Origin: Arthrinium phaeospermum
Taxonomy: Eukaryota; Ascomycota; Sordariomycetes; Amphisphaeriales; Apiosporaceae
Length of the DNA: 64,000 bases
Assembly (NCBI GenBank): GCA_006503535.1
Contig: QYRS01000004.1
Span: 620,001 to 684,000 of the forward strand
Reading direction: 5' to 3'
Shown piece by piece: positions 45,165 through 55,412 of the stretch (position 1 is its first letter; every line of letters starts with the position of its first letter). A program made the translations under genes and the position numbers. Below the pieces are notes generated by a model. That model did no database searches. It was not told the DNA's origin and saw nothing but the letters and a program-made list of their open reading frames with translations.

Positions 45165-45739
45165 GATGTTGTGAGATGTGGTGAGGCTTGTTTGCCATCA
45201 AAGATTCTATGAGTTCAAAAATGAAAAGAGAAAGATGACACAAGTCTCTCCGGGCGTCGAAGATTCACCGAGCCGGAGAGAAGGAAGTGTTGCATTGGGA
45301 GTAGCATTCAAAGTGGACTTTGCCAAGTTCATGTCAGACCAACCAGCCCCCATGACGACCAACCAACCAGCCAAGTACGCATCTGACAGCTAAACCCGGG
45401 AGGTACGACGGTGCTTTCTTAATTACAGGTTTCTCGGTGACTTACTTCGTATAAGCTTTTTATCTCTACCGAGAAGCCTTGGTAAGAATCGAAGAACATA
45501 AAAAAGAAGAAGGCAGACTCCGTCCACAATCGTCGACTTTAGATTCTCATTCGCTCCCCCGAGTCGGATCGAAATAACCCTTCTATAAACTCGGACAATG
45601 GGAATAATCGGAGACATGCTGTTGCACAAGGGAATATATGTCACTATAGCCGCACACGATAGTGGAATTCCCCAGTGACCGGCAACACATGTATAAGAAA
45701 CATCATATGGTGTAGGGTTGTTTCATTCATAAGTAGTCA
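45165..45739. other. Intergenic with a repeat shared with 50105-50163
   Basis: Upstream of DUF3176 paralogue 1. At 45385-45430 is a 45-bp stretch (ACAGCTAAACCCGGGAGGT, then GCTTTCTT and AATTACAG) that recurs at 50105-50163 with mainly A/G and C/T changes. Confidence 0.5.
45385..45430. repeat. Short dispersed repeat, copy 1
   Basis: The sequence beginning GACAGCTAAACCCGGGAGGT is repeated at 50105-50163, again next to a DUF3176 gene. Differences are transitions, plus extra bases in copy 2 before the shared AATTACAG. It may be a relic of a mobile element or of a segmental copy. Confidence 0.5.
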
Positions 45740-48364
45740 TTAATCCCCTTCCCCCTTAATATCCCGCCCCCGAAACCCGCCCGCCCCATCCGCCTCGTTC
45801 CCCGCCTGCGCACTCAATGCGTACGGCGGCGACGCCCCCGCCCCCGGCCCCATGCTGGGCGACGACGAGAGCCTGCTGACCAGGCTCGGGCTCGGCCGGC
45901 CGGCGCCCAACAACTCGTTCAGGCCGGCAGTGCGCGCGCTCGCAGCATACGTCGACGACGAGGCCGCGACGCTGGGCGAGCCGACGAGGCTGCTGGTGGC
46001 GGTGCGGGGGCCGGTGCCGCGGCGCTGCGTCTTGGCCCAGCGCAGCCCGCAGCGGTTGCAGAGGTTGCGGACGCCGCCGGGCCCGCGGCGCCACTCGGGC
46101 GAGACCTTGGTGTGGCAGTTGGCGCAGCCGAGGGCGGGACCGCCGCCGTCGCGGCGGTAGCGGCGGCGCTGCGCCGCGCGCTTCAGCAGGTCCTGCAGCT
46201 CCTCGTGCAGCGCGCGGTTGGCCGCCTTGAGCTGATGCACCTCGTAGGGCAGCGGGCCGCAGCGGTCGGCGTCGAGGCCGCCCAGCACGTCGTGGTCGTC
46301 GTGGTAGAGGCCGTAGTCGCCCACCGTCGACGCGGGCACGGCCTTGTGGGTGGCGATGGTGGAGGCGACGCTCCGGGCGGCGCCGTACGGGTGGCGGCGG
46401 TACTCGGACGACGACGAAGCCTTCTGCTTCCGACGCGCCGAGGGTTGCAGGATGCTACAGCGGGCGAGGAAGTAATGGGGGCGCGTGCGATCGCCCTGCG
46501 GGCCCGGGTGGAGCACGATGTTGGTCTCGAGGCGGTGGCCGCGCCCGCTGATGAGGATGACTGTCGACGAGACGACCGCGCCGTAGCGTGCGTTGCCCAG
46601 CATTGTCTCGAAGTCAGCTTTGGCATCGCGCTGCTTCAAGAGGTCTTGGAACGTCGTTCCAATGAGATCATTCGCAGACAGACCAAGGGGCTTGTAAGGA
46701 TCGCCGTATATATGCAGAATGAGGCCCGACGTTGACAGCTTGACCCAGATCCCGTGGTTGGTGGAGCGTTCGTGGGCTTCCGAGAGGGCGCCGGTGGTGA
46801 GATGACCGACGTGTTGCTCAAGCAATGTGAGCGTGAACCAGCGCCTGCCGTGGTCGGTCCGTACGGATCCAGCGCTTTGAAACCAGGCGTACTGGCCAGA
46901 TCGCTGCTTCAGGCGCAACAACAAGTCTAAATTAGTGGCCTCGGGGTGTTTGAACTCCCTCATCAGAACCGCGACGTCTGATGGATGGTAGAAGTCAGTC
47001 ATGGATTTGCCGATCATGTCACTCGCTTTGTAGCCAAGTTTCTCGTGTGCCGTGGAGGCGTAGACAATCATCCCCTTCGGTGACAAAACTTGCACCAATG
47101 TGCCCATGTTCTCGAGAACCGCCCTATCCCAAGAGGGCGTCACTGCCATGAGAGAAGACAGGTCTACATTCTCTAAGCCCTGGAGGCAGGAGAAAAGGTC
47201 CGGCGGGCTGCTTGGGCCCGCATCTTCGTTGAGTTCGGGCTTGACCTCAGCAACGGCACCCACAGGCTCGACTGCTTGGACGACGGCCGAATCGCCCTGC
47301 TGATAGGGGGTAACGGGCGCGGGATCAGGCCATCCGCCCAGCGACGCGGGGGTCAAAATTTGCCCATTGGCAAGAGGGTTTGACCCAGCAAGAAGGGGAA
47401 TCGGTGCGTCCAAGCCTAAGCGACACGCGATGGCAGACGGACCAAGTTCGTAAACATTGGAAAAGCCAAAGATGAAGCGCGGTGTGGGGTCGGGTCCCCA
47501 CGGGATGGGAACGATGGAAATGTTGTTGAGGAAGGCTTCGCCCGACTTCTTGTAGTTGATGATGCTGTGCTCCGTCTCACGCCGCTCGCGCACTTTTTCC
47601 CTCAGTATGTAGGCAGACTGACTGCTGACGGCTTGCCTGGCAGTACCGGGGACCACAACTCCGTCTGGCGACTGGAGGAAGCGGCAGTTCTGGCCCAGCA
47701 CCTCGTCGCTCGCATAACCGGTCACGGCCAGGAAGCTGTCCGACACGTAAATGATCCTGTCCAGGGGGTCCAAAGCGTCTGTGACAACAAAAGGCAGCAG
47801 AAAGTGTGTCGCGCCATGGTCGTTCTGCGGGTTGGGCCGACTCTCGAGGAGAGCGAGGGCAAGGTTGATATCAAAGGGCCACGATGCCGCGGGGACGGCG
47901 GGCAATTGGAGGTCCTGGGGGCGGGCAAATGGCAAAATGGCGTTAAACGGTGGGTAAGCGGGCCCACTGGCCCCATCGAGAGCCACCTCGTGAAAGGGTC
48001 CCATTTGCGAGGGCTGCACATCGCCATTGCCAGGGTAGTGGATCATTGCTGAGTCGCCCTCTGTTGGGGTGGGATAAGGGTTCCTGGGGCCAGCCCATGG
48101 GATGTCATTCCCCATCGGGTGCATGAGCAAATCATCGGTCACGATGGGGTTTGGGATCGATACATCGAGGGCGTCGACGTCGCTTGTGGCTTGAGGAGAC
48201 GTTAGTGCGCTGACCCTGCCCAATTCATGGTTGCCGACGCTGGTCGCGTCACCTACCTGTAACAGCGCCGGCGCCCTGGGGTTCGGCGAGTCCCATCGAA
48301 AGCCGAGCATCAGGTTCTTCCGTGGCGGTGTATCTGTAGAAGACGTAGCAGAGAGCTGGTTCAT
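45740..48364 (-). CDS. wc-1: White collar-1-like blue-light receptor and GATA-type factor
   Basis: An intronless frame of 874 aa. Residues about 190-300 form a LOV domain with the flavin-binding signature GQNCRFLQS; Cys227 is the photo-adduct cysteine. Two further PAS-type regions follow: one beginning around VLSPKGMIVYASTAHEKLGY and one around LSTSGLILHIYGD. A GATA zinc finger lies at about 747-772 (CANC-x18-CNRC, within CHTKVSPEWRRGPGG) followed by basic residues. This is the domain order of WC-1, which binds FAD, pairs with WC-2 and drives light-responsive transcription. It is shorter than Neurospora WC-1, without long polyglutamine tracts. The core logic is strong; whether it is the only WC-1 of this genome cannot be told. 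Confidence 0.92.
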   Translation of the reverse strand: MNQLSATSSTDTPPRKNLMLGFRWDSPNPRAPALLQVGDATSVGNHELGRVSALTSPQATSDVDALDVSIPNPIVTDDLLMHPMGNDIPWAGPRNPYPTPTEGDSAMIHYPGNGDVQPSQMGPFHEVALDGASGPAYPPFNAILPFARPQDLQLPAVPAASWPFDINLALALLESRPNPQNDHGATHFLLPFVVTDALDPLDRIIYVSDSFLAVTGYASDEVLGQNCRFLQSPDGVVVPGTARQAVSSQSAYILREKVRERRETEHSIINYKKSGEAFLNNISIVPIPWGPDPTPRFIFGFSNVYELGPSAIACRLGLDAPIPLLAGSNPLANGQILTPASLGGWPDPAPVTPYQQGDSAVVQAVEPVGAVAEVKPELNEDAGPSSPPDLFSCLQGLENVDLSSLMAVTPSWDRAVLENMGTLVQVLSPKGMIVYASTAHEKLGYKASDMIGKSMTDFYHPSDVAVLMREFKHPEATNLDLLLRLKQRSGQYAWFQSAGSVRTDHGRRWFTLTLLEQHVGHLTTGALSEAHERSTNHGIWVKLSTSGLILHIYGDPYKPLGLSANDLIGTTFQDLLKQRDAKADFETMLGNARYGAVVSSTVILISGRGHRLETNIVLHPGPQGDRTRPHYFLARCSILQPSARRKQKASSSSEYRRHPYGAARSVASTIATHKAVPASTVGDYGLYHDDHDVLGGLDADRCGPLPYEVHQLKAANRALHEELQDLLKRAAQRRRYRRDGGGPALGCANCHTKVSPEWRRGPGGVRNLCNRCGLRWAKTQRRGTGPRTATSSLVGSPSVAASSSTYAASARTAGLNELLGAGRPSPSLVSRLSSSPSMGPGAGASPPYALSAQAGNEADGAGGFRGRDIKGEGD

Positions 48365-49424
48365 TCCATCCCTCCCCAGCGCGCAGACTTTCGGGCTTTG
48401 GTAGGTGGTCTAATAACCAGCACAGTACAAGGCCTCCGAGTCTCGAGGGAGCTGAACATTTTGTAGTGCACCAATGTTTGGGCTTGTTTTATATATGCAC
48501 GCGCCTAGGCCGGCGGAGGATTAGGTCCGCCCCAGCCTTGGTGGGGTCCCGCTGTATCATTTGGCCACTCCTCCTAGGCTGGTACGTACTGGGGCTCCGT
48601 ACCCTGGACGGTACTTGGTAGAACGTGCGATCAGAGAAAGAAAAACCTGTTCAACGGAGGCGATCAGCTATCCGGCACAGCGTTAGTCGGTCTGGTAGGG
48701 GTTTTGCCACCTGCACGGAGAGGGCCTAGGCCTGTCAAAAGCTGCGCGATGTGGGTGATGGCAAGTGCGTCAGGAGAGAGGGAGGCAGGAGGTATTGGCC
48801 CTTGCTGTTTGCCGTTGTCCGTTCTCTGGCAAACGGGTTTGCCTGTGAACCCTTGAATTCCGGGGATTTCTGTAAATGGCAATCCCACGAAAAGCGGTCG
48901 GGTTTGGTCGAGCCCTAAAGCCTAGCCGACCGGTTAGTGCGGCTGAAGAAACAGTCGCAGTTCAGTTTGTGACCGCTGTATCTTCGCACTTCCCCCCCTG
49001 CCTTCCCCTTCAAAAACAGTTAAATACAGGAAACGAAAGACCTAGCAATAATACCTAACATGACATACTCATCTTCTTCCAATTGTCATCGTACAAATAG
49101 AGGTTTGGCGGCGACTGCCACCGTAAATATACTTGAAGGGCACATCCCCACCCCCACCACGATGCAGGACCCCTAAAGTCGGGTGCTTGTCAGGGTGCTT
49201 CTAGCGCATTTCGCATGGCACTCAGCACTTGGCTGGTGGATCACCACGTTAGACTTGCGCACTCGGCATCCATCCCGCAACACATTCCGTCAATTCTCTT
49301 CAGTCGATCCAATGAACCCCGGCTCTCGTTTCCCCCACCCATTGTGGCACCCATTGTGGCCGTATCTCTTGATGATACGCTGCAATTGTTTCGAAGGAAG
49401 GCACTGTTGCCACACTCCCGTTGT
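48365..49424. other. Promoter side of the WC-1-like gene
   Basis: About 1 kb upstream of the photoreceptor gene. A TATA-like TTTTATATATGC lies near 48488-48499. No coding sequence supported. Confidence 0.45.
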
Positions 49425-49431
49425 CCCGTTG

Positions 49432-49657
49432 TAATAGGGACATTAAATAAACACCGGAATAACTAGGCTAACCGCCCATATTTATACCACTCGAATAGAA
49501 TAATTAATAGTAATAAATAATTAAGGTATATAATATTTAATTACTCGAGTGGAATAATTACCCGATTACTCGTATACTATAGGTATTATATCAATTACTA
49601 GCTATCGGGGAAGCCTAGCTGTTTTATTAGTCCGGTATCTTGTTGATGTCCCTACTG
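49432..49657. mobile_element. MITE copy A (226 bp, 7-bp target duplication)
   Basis: The element runs from TAATAGGGACATT to GATGTCCCTACTG, so its ends are inverted repeats (A/G-TAGGGACAT, then a shared ACCGGA and CTAGGCT on each side over about 45 bp). It is flanked by direct repeats CCCGTTG at 49425-49431 and 49658-49664. The middle is AT-rich. It matches copy B (53232-53452) along its length in the opposite orientation, with mostly C/T and G/A differences, as RIP would give. There is no coding capacity. Confidence 0.82.
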
Positions 49658-49664
49658 CCCGTTG

Positions 49665-50171
49665 CCGTACCTACTGTAGGCACCCACCACTGCCGCCTTC
49701 TCGCCCAGGCTATCTTGCTTGTACCGACCAGGGTGACACCTGTCATCGAGAGTGGCGCAACAGAACGCGTCTTTTCCCATATACTCAATTGCCTGCAATC
49801 ACCCAATAGCAATGAGGCGGGGCTTGGCAGCAGTTGGAACAAAGACTTCATGGCTAGAATCAACCAAGAACCCCCACGAGCCCAAGCATCTGTCAATTGT
49901 CAGTCTCTTTCAGCGACGTGAAAGTGCCTCTACTGCTCGGCCGAGTGAGATGGCCCGAACGTTCATTTTGGGCTGCAGAGTATCAATAATAGTATCCGTT
50001 AAGGCACCTTGTTGGTTGCCTGATAATTCCAAGACGTTGTCGGTAATAACATATACGACAGAGTCCAGGCCGTACATGTGGTAAAGGGTGCTTAGCACCA
50101 CTCCAGACAGCTAAGCCCGGGAGGTGCAACAGCGCTTTCTCGACTACAATTTGTAATTACAGCCCCGACAG
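49665..50171. other. Intergenic downstream of DUF3176 paralogue 2
   Basis: Short featureless frames only, plus the second copy of the short repeat at 50105-50163. Confidence 0.45.
50105..50163. repeat. Short dispersed repeat, copy 2
   Basis: Begins GACAGCTAAGCCCGGGAGGT and ends near AATTACAG, matching 45385-45430. It lies directly after the stop codon side of DUF3176 paralogue 2. Confidence 0.5.
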
Positions 50172-52151
50172 CTACGCAGTCTTCATGAACATGGCGCTCC
50201 CCATCCCATCGTAGGCCAGCTGCCCCGACATAGTCTTCGCCAACGCCTTCATGGACTCATGGTGAAGCTGCGCCGGCCTCATCTCATCCTCCGTCCATCC
50301 CGCCAGCGGGTGTAGCAAAAAGGCCAAAACGGACGTCTTCAGCAGCGGCTCGTCACGCGTCACGTACATCGTGGCAATCAGGAGCATGCCCGAAAACACC
50401 GTCAAGAGCAGGGGCAGGACGAGCCACGGCCAGCGCACGTCAAAGTAGTGCTCCATCATGAAGGCGTCGCCCTCGACCCAGGTGGCGTTGTGATTGTCGG
50501 ACGTGGGGCCCTCGACGTCGCGGATGCGCGTGGTGAGGGAGTCGGCCACGCGGCGCCCCAGCTCCCCCACGTCGTCGGCCGCCAGCAGCTGGTACGCCAG
50601 GTCCGGCCCGGTCGAGGGGGGAGGCCGGGGGTAGACGGAGAAGAACCGAAGCCTGTCGTACATCTGCAGCTGTCTCCATAGGCCTTGCTGGACCGGCTTC
50701 GAGAGACAATACTGGGTTTGGTTGTCTTTGGAGCTCATATAGTCAAACTTCTGCTTCCACGTAGTTTGCTTCGGCCATCCGTATGGTCTGTATAGCTCCT
50801 CGGTATGGACATCCGCTTGCACTTCGTCGTGTACGCCTCCGCCCACGGACACGTTCGTGAAGGTTTGCGAGCACCAGTACCACTCGAGCTTGAGCACTTC
50901 TACAGGAAGCGGAGTCGGGTTTTCGAAGTCGAATTCGGTTTGTACGTCTGCACTTATACGCTGCTTCACAGCTTCTAAAACCAACGGTGCTCTTATCACT
51001 ATGCAGGTTTGCAAGATTCCAACAGGCCCATCCACTTCAATGCAGCGGGTATCGAGTCCTTGTTTCCCCTGAGGCGAGCCGGTTTTGTCCTCCCACGTAA
51101 CCCTTTTCCCAAATACCATCGTCATCGGTTGCATCTTCTTACCCTGGTCCAGAATGTTGACAGGGTTGTAGGAACAGGTCGTTATCCCGACCGTGTGATC
51201 TGTCTGGCATTCCACCGTTACTTGGTCGGTAATGTTCTCATACGAGCTGCACACCCCTAATGTCGTGAAGCTGGGCCACGTACATCTGCTGGCACGGCGT
51301 GGGCAGACGAACTGGGGTGGAGTGGCGCCGTTGATGACGGCATCCAATGTACAAGATTGGAACCGCATTAGGTCTTTCGACGGGAAGTACGCATTGTCCA
51401 TGTTGTACGCGGTCATGTAATGCGATGACGGGTAGAAGTTCATTGCAGAGTACGCCCTCGAGGTATATGCCGTTGCCATACCGATCTTAGATCGCGCATC
51501 CGTCATGAGGGTCTCCCGGGGGCACTGGTCGAGGACGTTTTGCGCGCTCGGCTCCATGGCCAGACCTGCGACAGTGACGAGGGCCAGTCCCCAGGCTGTG
51601 GCCAGATGGGCCTCGCGGCTGATGGAGAAATAAAGGAGGCGGAATGCGCCCCAAGGACCACGGCTCGCGTCGTCGAATATCTGCATGTGGTTGAGCGGGC
51701 GTGAAGACGTGACAAAGTGGCTCCACTTCAACTGGCTGATGCACGAGACGACTGGAATCATCAGCGACATTTTGCCAACTGTGGTGCAGACAGATATGAA
51801 GCCGTTGGGCGTGAAGTACAGGCTCCAAACACTAGTGGGCTGGTTGCTGACTTTGGCCAAGATGGCTACTGTCAGGCTCATGCTGACAAAGCTTAAGACC
51901 ATGGCGCCGATCTCCTCCCACCACCAGAGGGATCTTGCAGCCGGCGTTTCTGTCGTCTTGCCCTTCTCGAACATCTCTTGATTTGTGTGGATAGATGGAT
52001 TTGGTTCTTGCAAGCCATTGATGATTGTGGAATCCGAACTCGTTGTATTGGCCGAATTGACCGGTGTCAAACCGTTCATGTCATGTTCATCGAGTGAACC
52101 ACATGCGGTTGGTCCCGGTGGACGCTGAGGTTTCTGCGAGACGTCCCCCAT
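50172..52151 (-). CDS. DUF3176 multi-pass membrane protein, paralogue 2
   Basis: An intronless frame of 659 aa. The head is polar; helices include EIGAMVLSFVSMSLTVAIL and MSLMIPVVSCISQLKW. The family core reads SRPLNHMQIFDDASRGPWGA, directly comparable with paralogue 1. The middle is a large Cys-containing region with glycosylation sequons, and the C-terminal helix is WPWLVLPLLLTVFSGMLLIA. Same direction as paralogue 1, with about 5 kb and the WC-1-like gene between them. Overall divergence is high, so the duplication (if local) is old. Function unknown. Confidence 0.85.
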   Translation of the reverse strand: MGDVSQKPQRPPGPTACGSLDEHDMNGLTPVNSANTTSSDSTIINGLQEPNPSIHTNQEMFEKGKTTETPAARSLWWWEEIGAMVLSFVSMSLTVAILAKVSNQPTSVWSLYFTPNGFISVCTTVGKMSLMIPVVSCISQLKWSHFVTSSRPLNHMQIFDDASRGPWGAFRLLYFSISREAHLATAWGLALVTVAGLAMEPSAQNVLDQCPRETLMTDARSKIGMATAYTSRAYSAMNFYPSSHYMTAYNMDNAYFPSKDLMRFQSCTLDAVINGATPPQFVCPRRASRCTWPSFTTLGVCSSYENITDQVTVECQTDHTVGITTCSYNPVNILDQGKKMQPMTMVFGKRVTWEDKTGSPQGKQGLDTRCIEVDGPVGILQTCIVIRAPLVLEAVKQRISADVQTEFDFENPTPLPVEVLKLEWYWCSQTFTNVSVGGGVHDEVQADVHTEELYRPYGWPKQTTWKQKFDYMSSKDNQTQYCLSKPVQQGLWRQLQMYDRLRFFSVYPRPPPSTGPDLAYQLLAADDVGELGRRVADSLTTRIRDVEGPTSDNHNATWVEGDAFMMEHYFDVRWPWLVLPLLLTVFSGMLLIATMYVTRDEPLLKTSVLAFLLHPLAGWTEDEMRPAQLHHESMKALAKTMSGQLAYDGMGSAMFMKTA

Positions 52152-52842
52152 CCCGAGGTATTGTCCAAGAATATGTTTATGCTGAAAGTACAGTATTTGA
52201 AGTTAAATATGGAACAATCAACTGGAAGCAATGTTTTCAACGAGCATGGCGGGGACTCAGGCTCGCGAGTCCATTTGTTATATACCGAAGTCACTTTGAC
52301 ACGGGAAGAGCATGCTTACCTTGCTCACCATATGGCCCCGATCTTGTTGTGGCCACGCATCTTGCACTGAATTGAGCACGAAGTCCATGACAGCCCCCGT
52401 AAGCCCAATAGCAGACCGAACTTTTGAACATTAGGCTATAAGATGCATTGACTCTAGACTAAACGTAGGAGTGGAGTCCTTGCCTTGATCCTCCATACAA
52501 TCTCGTGGCCTGCTTGTGACCACTGCACCTGAGAGGCGCTTCTTGACATCCGAGGTCCCCTATGCTTGCAACAACACAAAATTGTCAAATTCCGCCCCTG
52601 CTTAAACATGACTTGCCCCTGCATATAAGTTGCTCTCCAGTGCCTCGGGAGCTTGGGGGCTTGACACAAGCCCCCAAAGCTGACATGATATTGAAGAACC
52701 CAACCCGGAACGGATACGGATATTCGTGTTACTTGAAAGGACCCCAATGCTACTTCGCCATGAATGAACCAATAATATGAAGACAAGTTTTGGTAGCAAA
52801 CAGCTAGCCGCAAAGGCACATGCATGGTGGTCTGACCGAATT
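52152..52842. other. Intergenic, no gene seen
   Basis: 690 bp between DUF3176 paralogue 2 and the 3' end of the P450 pseudogene. Nothing supported. Confidence 0.4.
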
Positions 52843-53231
52843 CTAACTGACCTCGGGACATAGAGACTCCCGGAGGCTAAACTCTAGCTGTAGCTTCCCC
52901 GGGCCCTCCGTGAATTGATCCCGCAGGTCAGCAAACAGAGTCTGTGCAGACTCGCCCGGCGAAAAACCGATGCAAAACTTCCGCACCAGCAGCGCAATCA
53001 CGAAACGCAACTCGATCAAGGCCAGATTCTGCCCGACGCAGTTGAACTTCCCTCGGGCGAAAGGCGCGAACCCCCGCGCGTCCCGCACCATCTCGGGCCG
53101 CGTCGTCCAGCGCTCGGGCACCCAGCGGTGCGCATCGACGTACGCGCCGTCGAGCCGCGAAATGGAGTACCGCGGCACCACGATGATGACGTTGCCCGGA
53201 ATATAGGTGCCCCCGATCGTCATGCCCTCGG

Positions 53232-53452
53232 CAGTAGGGACATCGACTAGACACCGCACTAACCAAACAGCCTGGCTTCTCCGACAGCTGGCAATTGATG
53301 TAGTATACGAGTGATCGGATGGTTATTCCACTCGGGTAACTAAATACTATATACCTCACTTGTTTATCACTCTGATTATTCCATTCGGTTGCTTTGAGCA
53401 TGGGTGATTAGCCTGGTTATTCCGGTGTCTACTTAATTTGATGTCACTCCTG
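53232..53452. mobile_element. MITE copy B (221 bp) inserted in the P450 coding exon
   Basis: Runs from CAGTAGGGACATC to GATGTCACTCCTG and is flanked by CCCTCGG at 53225-53231 and 53453-53459. The two flanks are the duplicated codons of the P450 around PPEG. It is the same family as 49432-49657, in opposite orientation, and is less AT-rich, so it may keep more of the original sequence. No splice sites at its edges would remove it in frame. Confidence 0.85.
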
Positions 53453-53686
53453 CCCTCGGGGGGCGTCTCCCGGTAGCCGCCGGTGGGGACCGCGGGGTGC
53501 AGGCGTAGGGCCTCGTTGATGACGGCGTTGAGGTGCGGGCAGCTCTGCAGGGCGACGCGGTCGTGGATGTTGATGCCCTTCAGCTCCGCGAGCAGTTGTC
53601 TTGGTGGTATGGGTCGTGGCCTAGTTCGTAGAAGGCGAAGACTAGGGTGGCAGCCACGGTGTCGCTGAGACGCAGGTTGTTAGCAG

Positions 53687-54385
53687 CAGTGTTGCAAATT
53701 AACCAACCATTTTCAACCAGATATCAACCAACCAATAAATACCCTCTGGTTAACCAACCAATATCGGCATATCGAGAAATACTACCAACTAACTAACTTC
53801 TTAAATTAGTTACCAACCGGTTAATATAGTTAGTTTTTAGTTAGTTTAAGCCGACATATCACCGATCTCACGATATTTCCATAGTATTAAAGGCCAGCTC
53901 GGGGCCGGGTAATAGAACATTATTATTCCGGAGTTCTTATCGATAGCTTTATCGATAACCTTATATTACGGGTCTGCCTAGCCCTTTTAAGACTAGCTTG
54001 ATAGCTCCATCCCTCGAGCCATCTTTCGAGCCATCCTTCGAGCCATGCTCCGTACTCCGGCTCAACACCACCACATTGCATCACCACATCACCCATCACC
54101 ACACATCACCATCCATCACCATTGAATGGTCAAATTTAGCTTCGCCGGCTTCGCCGGCATCACCCTCGAAAACAGAGCCTCGCCGGCGTTACCCTCGAAA
54201 ATAACGTCTCAGCACGGACCACAACACCAAAAAACCATCACGAGATATCAACCAACCATCAACCAACCAACCAGAGCCGATTATATTAACCATTTAACCA
54301 ACCAACCAGTGCCGAATTTGCTACAGGGGTATGACCAACCAACCAGCGGTAGCTGGTTTGGTTGGTTGGTTAATTTGCAACACTG
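53687..54385. mobile_element. hAT-type non-autonomous transposon (699 bp) with perfect 8-bp target duplication
   Basis: Terminal inverted repeats of at least 23 bp begin CAGTGTTGCAAATTAACC, matching the CAGTG ends of hAT elements. Both sides carry the direct repeat GTTAGCAG (53679-53686 and 54386-54393), the 8 bp expected of hAT. The inside is made of many AACCAACCA-type units, simple repeats (three TCGAGCCAT units near 54014-54046; CATCACCA runs near 54070-54120) and an AT-rich part. No transposase is encoded. It sits in the intron before the P450 I-helix exon. Confidence 0.9.
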
Positions 54386-54995
54386 GTTAGCAGCATATGG
54401 ATTAGCTTGGGGGAGGCTTGGGATATCCGCTCTCACCTTCCAGCAATGATAATGGCAATGGCATCGCCGTTCAACCACTCACTGTCTGCTTCCAGCGAAC
54501 CATTCTTGACAGAGGCGTCGATGAGCCAGTGAAAAACATCTGTCAAAACGCCTTTCATCTGTGGATATCGAATTAGATATCGTATAATTCCGAGCTGAGG
54601 TTGAAATCTTCAGCCAACGTACCTCGATCCGTTCGCGCATTCTGTCCCTGCACCATCGCTTCAGCGCCATCCAATCCCGAACCAAGGACAGCCAAGGCAA
54701 GGTCGAAAAGGCGACCTGTAGCACCCAAGTCACCGGGGTAAACGTCCCCAGCAACCTCATGGCCGCCCTGATTGTACGTGGGCCAAAGTGCCACTTCTCG
54801 TCCACCAGCATATCGAACGAGCGGGCGAAGACAAACTCGCCGGAGGCTTTCGATCAGGAGGTGGTTATTCCCGCCGCGGCAGTGCCAGGCGTGCCAGAAC
54901 TTGGTGGCGCTGGCGAGCCAGGGGCCGGGGAAGTGACGGAGTCGGTGGAAGATCTTTCGGTAGACAAGAATGCTGCTGAAGAGGCCAAAGCTATA

Positions 54996-55412
54996 CTAGT
55001 AGGCACAGACCAGTTTGCGTGCCTACTGAATTGGAATTCAGTAGGCGCCAAAACCCTGGAACACGCCAAAAGTGCTAGAACAGCCGATTTAAGGTGTGTT
55101 TTTCGTACTTTTAAAATATAATAACGATTATAAAAAGAATAAAAAGAGATATAAAAAAAGTGAAAATTTTATTAAATTCGGAATAAAAAATAGAATATTT
55201 TATAAATAGAAAGTATTTTTATAGCTATTTTATTTAATTTATTATTAAATAAGAACGTTAATTTCCCTTAAAAAAGTTTAATTTCTAAAATTTTAGGATC
55301 GGGATCCAATCCGACCGATTCCTAAGCGTTCCAGGGTTTTGGCGTGTTCCAGGGTTTTGGCGCCTACTGAATTCCAATTCAGTAGGCACGCAAACTGGTC
55401 TGTGCCTACTAG
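54996..55412. mobile_element. Non-autonomous DNA transposon (417 bp) with 76-bp perfect inverted repeats
   Basis: The two ends are exact inverted copies of about 76 bp, starting CTAGTAGGCACAGACC. Inside each end are nested palindromes (GTAGGCAC..GTGCCTAC and TACTGAATTGGAATTCAGTA). The core (about 55100-55290) is nearly pure A/T. It is bounded by TA at 54994-54995 and 55413-55414, as for Tc1/mariner or pogo elements; the flanks also read as an 8-bp TACTAGTA on both sides, so a hAT-type reading is possible. It interrupts the N-terminal part of the P450 pseudogene. Confidence 0.85.

Noticed and set aside
53232..53452. MITE B acting as a spliced intron in the P450
   Set aside because: No donor/acceptor pair at or near its edges restores the frame.
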